Shown piece by piece: positions 56,013 through 64,000 of a stretch of DNA of 64,000 bases. Numbering within the stretch: the stretch's first letter is position 1; each line of letters begins with the position of its first letter. Source of the DNA: Calliopum simillimum. Its lineage: Eukaryota > Arthropoda > Insecta > Diptera > Lauxaniidae. A model generated the notes under the pieces. The model saw only the letters and a program-made list of their open reading frames with translations. It was not told the origin of the DNA and did not search any database. A program made the position numbers and the translations under genes. The DNA is taken from the NCBI GenBank assembly GCA_951812925.1, contig OX638372.1, positions 54,868,028-54,932,027 on the forward strand, read 5' to 3'.

Positions 56013-57049
56013 GTATGTTAACAAATTCCACTTAACTGAGAAGTTAAAAGTTGAGACGTGATTTTGTCACAAAAATCAAAAAAAAATAAAAAGAATCATG
56101 TCTCAAAATGATTTCAATTCAGTGGCTTGCATATTTTTGTGTACCATCAATCAGTATGTATGATGTAATTCGTTAGAATAAAATTGATTTTTCAATTGAA
56201 TCGGTAGTTTGAAAAAGGCTGAAATAAAAAAGGTTAATTCTTTGGCTTACAATTGGTACAATTTGACCATAAAGCGTTTTTGTATTATTTGTCTAGTTTT
56301 AGTCTAAAATGTAATTGTCAATGGAGTGATAAAACCCTTGAAGTCAGATCTTTGTTGAACAAAGGTTATTTTTTTCTTAAAAATTCTGTGGCTATTATAA
56401 GGAATAACAGGTGAAGTTAATTTTTGATCACAAAGTTAAGCAACATAAATTTGTTTCGTAAACAAACATTTTGCTATTTTTTGATGCTATTAAACTACTT
56501 AAATATCATATTGTTCACCCGTAAAGTCTGATAGAGTTAGTTCGGGTAATGTTGTTACCCTTTTCTTTTTCGCCAATTTCTACCAAAGTAATGGTAGTAG
56601 TTTAGTTTGGTCAATTAATTTGTATTAGTTATTCTATTGTTTTTATTATTTAATGATTCATAAACTAAAATATTAAAATTTTCAAGCGTGAGGCCTAAAA
56701 TAGCTGAATGTAATGTGGATCACCCTGTCCATTTACTAAAGTAGTACCGTTATTCGCAACTTTTGTTGACTAAAAGTCGAGTTGTATTATTTAAGGTTAT
56801 ATTTGCTATAAAATAGCTGTATAGGCTTATTAAAGAATATTTTTTTGTAAATTTTAAATTTATACTAACAAGTGAATAAGTAATAAGGGATACCGAATCA
56901 TACGTAAAATAATACTCCACAATACTCAAACTTGGGTATCCCACACATGTTATTAGATTTTAAAGGTGTAATAGTAATCAGAGTTTATATACGGTTTATA
57001 ATATGGGGTAGTCCACATTACCCAAATACATCCCTTTTTTGATATAATC
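56013..57049. other. GST intron 1, AT-rich, nothing recognised
   Basis: No conserved exon or repeat boundary was identified. Confidence 0.5.
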
Positions 57050-57190
57050 ATTGAGGGGATTCCTGAAAACGTGTAAAAGCGTCTAAAACCTCGTAAACTC
57101 GTAAATGTTGTCAAAATCAATACGAAATTTGACAGTTTTACGAGTTTACGAGGTTTTAGAGTCTTTTACACCTTTTCAGGAATTCCCTCA
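57050..57190. mobile_element. Miniature fold-back element, about 141 bp
   Basis: The left arm (ATTGAGGGGATTCCTGAAAA ... CCTCGTAAACTCGTAAA) and the right arm (TTTACGAGTTTACGAGG ... CCTTTTCAGGAATTCCCTCA) are complementary over about 65 bp. The CTCGTAAACTCGTAAA core is shared with the outer element at 26840-27605. Confidence 0.75.
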
Positions 57191-57439
57191 TTGAATATAT
57201 AAAAGAAATGTAAAATCAGACTTGCTTATGCATTTTTTCGTTGAATAATGGTTCCACAATTGCATTAGTGTTATTTGAATGTAAGAAAACAGAGTTCTGA
57301 GGAAGTTATTTAGAGCGTACTAAAAAAAAGTCAACTTGACCTCACAGCATAATGTAAGAAATTGCACACGTGTAAGGATCATAGTAGTCTTTAATATGGG
57401 AAATAAAAGGGTGCACCACATAACCCGCATAGTCCACAT

Positions 57440-58330
57440 TACCCTAACTTACTCTAAAGTTTTTGAAAGTACTAATCCATTTAAAACTTAATTCATGTAA
57501 TATTGATATCTTTATTTTTCTTCGAAATATCGTAGACTGAAATAATGATAAAACCTATTTTTTTTTTTTTGCACTTTATTAACTTTTTAGGTTAGGATAT
57601 TTTCGAGAAAAATAAAGATATCGACATAATTTGAAATAGGCTTTAAAGAAACAGATTAGAGCTTCCAATTGCTTTATAAGATTTTACGAGGAAACGAAAA
57701 TATGTCTATTCATATAGCTTCACAAAATAGCAAAAAACGGTCTCTTTTGCTTTTTTAGGTTAGGATATTTCACAAAAAAATATAAGATAGAACAATTTCG
57801 AGGCCGGATTCAAATTCAGCATATTAATTAATATTGAAAATTAATTTTCTGGTTTTCCTTTGACGTTTCTCTTCTAAATATGTGACCTTATCTTGCCAGG
57901 GGTCAAATTTGAATTTTCGATACCATTGGATAAATTTCTGAAGAGAACCCAGAAAAAAACGCTCAAAAATGTTATGGCGTTTTGAATTTTATAGTTCAAA
58001 AATTATTGTTTTAAGATAATTACGGATAAAGTTTGGCAATAGTAGTAGTATAAGTTTCGAAAAATAGATTTATATGCTATCTATCTATTATAAAATTTAG
58101 AATTATTTATTTATTAATTCGTCGGGAAAACGCTTTTGAAGTTTTTTGAAATTCGATTTTTGTATGAGACTTAGAAGTTTTCATCTTATAATTTCTTATA
58201 TAAAATTGGATGGGGACTGTATTTCAAAAAACCGACTAGACTGAGGCTTAGAATAATTTTTTCTTCATGTTTCTGTGCACTCAACTCAAAATATCAAAAA
58301 CCGTAGATGTCTTGTTGTAGTTTTAATCCG
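57440..58330 (+). repeat. Copies of the 45.1-kb palindrome core and the 31-kb fold-back
   Basis: 57440-57860 contains CGAAATATCGTAGACTGAA, ACTTTTTAGGTTAGGATAT and AAAATAAAGATATCGACAT in the same order as 45090-45200. 58130-58330 contains AAATTGGATGGGGACTG and ACTCAAAATATC..AACCGTAGATGTCTTGTTGTAG-type words matching, on the opposite strand, 30900-31060. These are dispersed repeats inside GST intron 1. Confidence 0.6.
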
Positions 58331-58563
58331 ACGAATTGATCTTGAGATATTCATTTAGGTAGAGTTTGGTGTCAAAAACCCAAAACATGAAATTTTGACC
58401 AACGACTCACATTTTGATCTGTACTGAAAAATTCACCTTTTGAATAAAAATAAATCGTTAAAGCGGTCAGCTAGAATTTTTCAAAATACCTTTTTTGAAT
58501 ATACAAGTAGACGGGGAACTAACTGCATATTCCGTTTTTTTAACTTATTTTTGACAAACCTTT

Positions 58564-58899
58564 TTGATACAGAAACAATGTGAAGATCATTTGATAATCG
58601 AAATTCGACCAAGAAAATTGATTACCTCAGACACTGGTATAAAAAAAAAACTTACTTTTTCTGGAGTGCGAGGACAACCCGACCGATGGCTGACTTGCCT
58701 TGTGTTAGAAGATATATGTAATTCCTTACTGGCAAAGAATTTAATCATCGACTTAGCATGTTTCACTTATAATTCAATGATTAAATCGAAAATTGACCGC
58801 GTTTCTGCGCGAAAACGTTTTGAAGATAAAGTTAATGTTGACAAAACCAGGAATATGTATATTAGGCCGGGTCAATTTGTTCGGGAGGCAAAAAATTGA
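58564..58899 (+). other. Unrecognised ORF, 111 codons, possibly repeat-derived
   Basis: The frame follows an acceptor-like TTTTTTGATACAG and encodes KQCEDHLIIEIRPRKLITSD, later FSGVRGQPDRWLTCLVLEDI and VNVDKTRNMYIRPGQFVREA. Composition is protein-like (mixed charged and hydrophobic residues, several Trp and Cys) and less AT-biased than its surroundings. I recognise no family. There is no ATG at its start, and phase 0 at the acceptor does not fit the phase-1 GST exon, so it is unlikely to be a GST exon. Its 3' end runs into a fold-back repeat (58852-59280), which suggests a fragment of a mobile element. Confidence 0.3.
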
Positions 58900-59280
58900 C
58901 AAAGAGTATAGCAACAAAACAATCTACGAAAAATTCCAAGAAACTTTGCCCAAGAAACCATGGGTCTAAAATCAATATCGAGCCGCCGTAAATTGCGTTG
59001 AAGTTTTGTATGTAGTACTTTAAAATACAATAAGAAAAATAAAAAATTCAAATTTTTTTTTCTTGTTTCATACAAAATTATTCAAAGTATGTATTTGAAT
59101 TTTTTGTTTTTTTTTTATTGAATTTTAAAGTACTACATACAAAACTTCAACGCAATTTACGGCGGCTCGATATTGATTTTAGGTCCATGGTTTCTTGGGC
59201 AAAGTTTCTTGGAATTTTTCGTAGATTATTTTGTTGCTATACTCTTTGCCGCAAAAAAATTTCACCCGGCCTAATGTATA
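58852..59280. repeat. Fold-back repeat, arms of about 180 bp
   Basis: The left arm (from TATATTAGGCCGGGTCAATT through ACAAAGAGTATAGCAACAAA, AAGAAACTTTGCCCAAGAAA and GCCGCCGTAAATTGCGTTGA to AAAGTACTACATAC complement) pairs with the right arm ending at ACCCGGCCTAATGTATA near 59280. The arms are about 90% complementary, with a loop of about 80 bp that is A/T-rich. Mirrored ORFs on the two strands (58872-59075 and 59118-59342) are a by-product of the symmetry. Confidence 0.8.
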
Positions 59281-59815
59281 TATATCCGAATCGGTACATC
59301 GCGCGAAAAATTTCTTTAAATGCTAATAATATTAATACATAATTCCCTTATTAAGTACTTTAATAACCCCCACTCCCAGTATAGCGATTTTAAACTTTTC
59401 AACATTTGGTTGCATTACATTATGTAATTACTTAAGTACTTATCTCGTTCTAAAATCTATACTTGAAAATTAACAAAATCAGATGGATATTTTTATTAAA
59501 CTTTTTCTGTTAAAAATATAGCCTAATTAAAAAGCAAACAAACTCTTATAAGTTATAACCAATATTACAAATATGATTCTTTATCTTTTATAAAGGCTAT
59601 TAAGTTAATCTTTTTAGTGTGTTAATTTTTAATAAAAATATTTTTATGGATTTGAGTAGATATCGTTTGTGTTGCACTTTCGTATATTTACAATTAATAT
59701 TTGTAATAAAGAAGTGTGCACTTTGAAATTTTAAATAAATAGACAATATATTGGCTAAAGATTACGAGTATATTTTCCGCGCAAATATAAATACATATAT
59801 GAAGCTATCAAAACA

Positions 59816-59927
59816 ACAGTGGCCTAACCTTCACTTCGTTAAAAAAGCAAAAGCAAAAAACTTGTGATTGTGTCGACACAGGTTATATGCTTTTGATTTA
59901 TTCACAAAGTTTAGGTTAGGCCACTGT
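59816..59927. mobile_element. Very small inverted-repeat element, 112 bp
   Basis: ACAGTGGCCTAACCT at the left and its exact complement AGGTTAGGCCACTGT at the right bound 112 bp. Weak symmetry continues inward (CAAAAGCA / TGCTTTTG). No target duplication is obvious. Confidence 0.6.
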
Positions 59928-60694
59928 AGGTCCTCATATATATTCCGGTTTTCAGTTTTTTAAATTTTCTGAGTTTTCTAAAAAAATATTTTCAATATAC
60001 TTAATTATTAACGAGAGTTAAATTTCCCATCGAAATAAGCTTATTCAAAAATGAAATTGCTCATTCTAAAAATGTTGAAACCAAAAAAAGCAAAAAACTC
60101 GAATTCTAGCCCAGGAATATTTTTTCACAGGAATTATCTTTATGCATTTAGGAATTTTTGAGTGTGTTACTTAATGACATTTATATATTGAAAATTAATT
60201 TTTAATTGAAGTTTTTAGTCATATATTGATTTACAAAGATCGATTTACATATACTTAAATCTATCAATGCATTTTCTAACACATAATTATGACAAATTAA
60301 GGAACGGATTAAAAACATGGTTATAGTGACATAAGTATGTTTCGTCTTTCGCCACAAAGATTCATCGGACTTTTTTTGTTATAATTATAATTATATCGAT
60401 ACCTCCAACGTAAAAGTTGGCGTTTTTCGAAATCTACACATTTGGTTCCATTTAATGTCAAATTTTGGCACTTCTAGCTTGAAATTTGAAGAACTGGGAG
60501 CTATTTTTGAAGTCACAACCTAAATTTATTTTATATAGGTTTTCATACAAAAAAAAAAAAAGTTTAAATACAAAAATGCTCATAACTCAAAACTACGATT
60601 TTCGAGTTACCAACTTTTACGTTACGATATTTATTTCACTAAATTCATTATAACTGAAAAATTGCAAGTTGAAAAACTTTTGTGTTTTTGGCCT

Positions 60695-60783
60695 GGGTGG
60701 GAGTTGAACCGAGGACGTCCCGGTCGGTAGTACAAGTCTCAATCGCAGTGCCAGTCGTTAGACCGATGCACCATTCTTGCCCG
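60695..60783 (-). repeat. tRNA-like sequence (probable SINE head)
   Basis: On the minus strand an A-box-like TGGTGCATCGGTCTAACGAC and a B-box-like GGTTCAACTCC stand in tRNA order, about 45-50 bp apart, ending in CCCACCC. The variable region is longer than in a normal tRNA and no acceptor stem closes by eye. It is better read as a tRNA-derived SINE head or a pseudo-tRNA. Confidence 0.4.
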
Positions 60784-60889
60784 GCTGCGAAGCCGACTTT
60801 TGCCAGTTTTTGTTTGTGTGTTAATACGTAAGCCTTGATTTTTTTTTATTTATGCTTGATAAATAAAGTGTGAAAAGTTCATTCCAAAG

Positions 60890-61010
60890 TCGTGTGCGCA
60901 AAAAATACTTAAAATCGCGAGAAGAATACGTGTGAATTTTTTCAGATTTTTTAGAACGTTTTTAATTTTTTTTTTTTTAACAATTTTGAAAAATTATAAA
61001 ATGCCCCAAA
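60890..61010. repeat. Half copy of the 53211 / 32835 fold-back family
   Basis: GTGTGCGCAAAAAATACTTAAAAT, GAATACGTGTGAATTTTTTC-type and AAAATTATAAAATGCCCCAAAAAATT-type words follow the order seen in the left half of the other family members. The right half is absent or lost. Confidence 0.45.
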
Positions 61011-62347
61011 AAATTCTTCCTCCCCCCTCTTTTCTTTTTAAATGATGGTTTCTGTTATTAAACCCGTAAACGTCTTAGTTCCATATTGCTATGTTTTTAA
61101 GGACATAATCAATAGACTAATAACTTGAAACATCAAATGACAAGACAATGACATTTCTATATCTTACCATTGAGTAGAAATAATACGTTATCCGTGCCAA
61201 TCGCAAACGCTCCAAGTTAGATGTTTACATGCTCTAAACACAAAGCGTTGTATTATTTAGTGAGTCTGAAAAATGGTCTATGGATTTTTATTTAGTACCT
61301 ACGCTTAAATGACAAATTAATAAAGATAATCAGTCTTAAAGTTGCTAAGCCACTCTCGAATTCCCTTGTTATTATGAGGAAGTTATTTTAACAAGCTGTG
61401 TATTTAATGAGCTAGCAACATTTTAAATCTGAGGTACAATTCTCAAGATATAGCATTTTCCAATCAGTTCTCTACTTTTTTAAAAATTGTTTGCGCAGTA
61501 CAAGTTTTGTCACTTAAGTAAATTTTGGACGTTATAAAACAAAATAATTGATAAAAAAAATTTAATGATTCTTAATTAAAAATATACGTTTCTTTTGTTT
61601 TGGGTGTGTCTGTCTCGTACAATCCCGGGATTCTCTAATTGTTTTGTTTTTTTATATGCCACATTTTTGTTCTGTTATTTTTGTTTTGTTCAAATATGAG
61701 ACTGTTTCTGAGTTAATTTTTTTGTGTCTTTATCATTTTTAAGTATTTAAATATTTATTGTATTTTTTTTTTTTTACTTCCGCTTCTTTACATTTCCAAA
61801 TTTATTGTTGTTTGTTGACAAACAAAGAATTATAATCAAAATTCGGTGATCGGCTGAGTTGCGGGGCGTATGAGCAACTTTAAAAGATAATTTATTAGCT
61901 AAGCTTTATTGACATTCCGAAACCGGCTTCAAATGAATACACATAGATTCATACTCATACCATACAAATGTTTGCTATGTATGCGCACATAATCGCACTC
62001 TGATTAAACTACTTGGTTCGAAGTGTAACTACTGCTATAGATGTTTTTGAATCAGTGTTGCCTACGTGTTGGGTGATGCGTTTTTCTTTCTTTCTGTCTG
62101 TGTTTGTTTTGCATAGTGTGAGCGTAGTTCAAAAATATTGTTATTGGACTCTGTACCCTTGTTAAGTGCTGCTTGATTTTGACGAAAAAAATAAAAACAA
62201 ACATAAAAATTTAAAAAAAGTATTACCAATGCGAAATTTTTTACTTTTAATGTCTTACCGTATAATTTCTCTATAGTTCTTTAACATAGGCATATTTCGT
62301 TGTTGCTCTTGTTATCATTAAAATTTTTTTGATTTAAGATTAGTTAT

Positions 62348-63150
62348 TGGGCCTTATTGTAAATAAATATTCTCGAAAATTTATTGTCTTATTCCTTGGA
62401 AAAATAAGGCAATCGGCAATAGTTTGAGAGGGAATTTTTTCACGTTTATTGCTTAAATTTATTACCCAACTTTGTACTAGAGAATAGTAATGTATAAATG
62501 AATAATTATAAATAACGTTTGACAAATTAAAAACTTTAGTACAACAATTAAATAGCTTATTGAAATGGCTTTCATATGACACTTAAATTTTTAATATCCA
62601 TCCAAGCGTTTCCAACTTGCACCGGGTCTACTAAAACTACTTTTCACTTCATTTTTTTTTTGCGAACTTTTTGATGCAAACTTTCCATTTTGAAAATCCA
62701 TTTAAATGATTAAAAAATCATTTTTTAATTGTTTTAATTTCCATAAATTTTTTATCAGATGCAATTTGCTATTGCTTGTTTTTTTTTTTTAATTTAGATG
62801 TCAAAATCCAGTGGGAAATGGAAAGAAATGTCAACGATATTGGCAAAAACAGCATTGCCAAATGTTTTTTTTGCAAAATGTCTACGGTCTTGGAAAAAGT
62901 CAAACTGTTGCAAACTGGTTGTTGTCAACGATATTGGAAAGACTCAGCATTGCCATATGCTTTATTTGTGCAAAATGTCTGCGGTCTTGGAAAAAGTCAG
63001 CGTTGCAAACTGGTTATTTCTGAAAATGTCAACGATATTAAAATAAAAAATCATCCCTGCAGGAATGGGAGTTTCCATTCAAAAAATTCCCTCAGAGAGG
63101 GAATATTTTCTCGAGAATGGAAACTCCCTTCAGATTTACGATAAGGCCCA
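62348..63150. mobile_element. 803-bp inverted-repeat element with internal tandem repeats
   Basis: The ends TGGGCCTTATTGTAAAT and, reverse-complemented, TGGGCCTTATCGTAAAT are flanked by TTAT on both sides (62344-62347 and 63151-63154). Near the right end, GTCAACGATATT recurs at 62830, 62924 and 63028. Between these are repeated GCATTGCCA..TG and GGTCTTGGAAAAAGTCA words, that is, just over two tandem units of about 94-104 bp. Because the units are short coding-like strings, three overlapping ORFs arise by chance. Confidence 0.6.
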
Positions 63151-63513
63151 TTATATGTGTAAAAGGAGTGCAAGAGACAAAAAGTAAATGTTGAGTAAAA
63201 TGCAGTTTAAGTGCAAAGTTTCAAAGTTCGTCAAAGAACCATTGAAGTATACCCCATTCTGTGCATTTTTTCGAAAGTTGTAGAATGATTGTAAAAATAT
63301 TTTTGATTTTAGAACAAAAATATTAGTGGTATTCACGAAGTAAGGCAGCTGGCGGGGCAGATGAGTTAAATAGCACAGTGTAAACTAAGTAAGTGAACGA
63401 CTGTGTAGCATTATTGCTAAAGAGCTACGAAATCAGCTAGTTTTTGTTTACTTTTGAAAAATAAAAGAATTTAGTGTCAGAATTTATGAATCAAAATTTA
63501 TGAAAATACCTAC

Positions 63514-63586
63514 CACGGAAGTCCAATAATTGTCCAACAGAGTTTTTGGACTTTTCAGCTTTACGCTTTTCCTTTTGGCGGTCCAT
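63514..63586 (-). CDS. Candidate first coding exon of an unrecognised minus-strand gene
   Basis: ATG at 63586 opens MDRQKEKRKAEKSKNSVGQL followed by LDFR, running into a donor (CGTG|GTAGGT, or CGTGGTAG|GTATTT eight... bases choice unresolved). The peptide is highly basic and well formed, the context ATAAAATGG is acceptable, and the base composition is richer in GC than the surroundings. No family is recognised, and no second exon was identified on the minus strand between here and the GST exon. Against it: 24 codons could arise by chance. Confidence 0.3.
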
Positions 63587-64000
63587 TTTATTTTAATTTA
63601 CATAACAAAAAATTGAATTTTATTTCAACGCAAATGTCAACATAATTCTGACACATGTTCTGTACTTAATTTGTAATGAGTATTTAATTTTTTCTTGAGC
63701 GAAGTATGTATGCTAGTTGTTATTTAATAAAAAAGAAAATTTATAGGTACTTGTACCCCTTTACTTCTTAACAAATCTATAATTTTTATCTCTTAATGGT
63801 GTTCCACAGAGCCTTAAGATCTCAAAAGTGATGTAATTATTATTATCGCTCCATCAAGTCGCATACTAAACATATTTTTTCATAAATTGTCCCTTGTACC
63901 CCTTTGCTTTCAACGCCTTAAATTTATTTTCATAATTAGAAACTAATTACATGTAAATTTGATCTATTCCACAAAGAACGTCCCATATCTAAAATACGTT
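63587..64000. other. Window end, AT-rich, nothing recognised
   Basis: The sequence is AT-rich. The word TGTACCCCTTT.CTT occurs twice (about 63750 and 63895), suggesting a small direct duplication. No gene is seen. Confidence 0.4.

Larger units (their letters stand above)
59281..62347. other. GST intron 1, AT-rich with scattered small repeats
   Basis: No exon is recognised. Smaller features inside are listed separately: an inverted-repeat element at 59816, a tRNA-like sequence at 60695 and a half fold-back at 60890. Confidence 0.5.

Noticed and set aside
60695..60783. Functional tRNA gene
   Set aside because: A- and B-box-like words are present, but the spacing is too long and no acceptor stem closes, so it was kept only as tRNA-like.
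62830..63060. Coding repeats suggested by three ORFs of 70-122 codons
   Set aside because: The ORFs arise from a tandem repeat of about 100 bp inside an inverted-repeat element and overlap in all three frames.
56013..63513. Second exon of the GST gene
   Set aside because: I looked for the glutathione-site pattern (VPA/VPCI, ESxAI) in all frames by eye and found none; the ORF at 58564 has the wrong splice phase and no GST motif.

Overview
This window looks like a nuclear segment from a brachyceran fly, most probably a tephritid fruit fly or close relative. It is AT-rich, has GT-AG introns from about 50 bp to more than 17 kb, and is dense in miniature inverted-repeat and fold-back elements. 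The tephritid label is an inference, resting on the gene set and a DD41D mariner. The gene calls are firmer, because splice phases close exactly across every multi-exon model.

Layout. (1) 1-19224, plus strand: the 3' part of ethanolamine kinase (easily shocked, eas), split by a 17.3-kb intron full of repeats. (2) 26091-29876, minus strand: a complete seven-exon T-complex-11-like (TCP11) gene of 503 codons, convergent with eas. (3) 38076-52078, plus strand: an eleven-exon kinesin whose motor and C-terminal helix-hairpin-helix tail both match NOD (no distributive disjunction), 814 codons. Its 10.5-kb intron 5 holds a complete four-exon minus-strand EcKL-type small-molecule kinase gene (39868-42682, 423 codons) and an uninterrupted 1.3-kb mariner-type transposon (45654-46957). 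(4) 55895-56012, plus strand: the first exon of a theta-class glutathione S-transferase; no further exon was found. (5) 63514-63586, minus strand: a possible first coding exon of an unrecognised gene.

The rest is mostly repeats. The most striking are three elements flanked by TA (6795-7745, 10499-11734, 23574-25084). They share a GGGGAG outer end, and each repeats its own version of a GGGG-plus-12-base word several times, pointing inward from both ends. One carries a duplicated piece resembling the C-terminal part of a pogo-type transposase. A fourth element (32670-33264) has the same architecture with a different word. Other large structures are a palindrome of about 920 bp beside the mariner (44705-45621), a composite palindrome at 4670-5660, 421-bp tandem repeats at 47882-48750, and a perfect 38-bp hairpin at 23387-23495.

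The genes do not form a pathway: they cover phospholipid synthesis (eas), meiotic chromosome segregation (nod) and likely detoxification (the EcKL and GST). The relationship most likely to have regulatory consequences is the EcKL gene lying antisense inside nod, with its stop codon only 53 bp from a nod exon.
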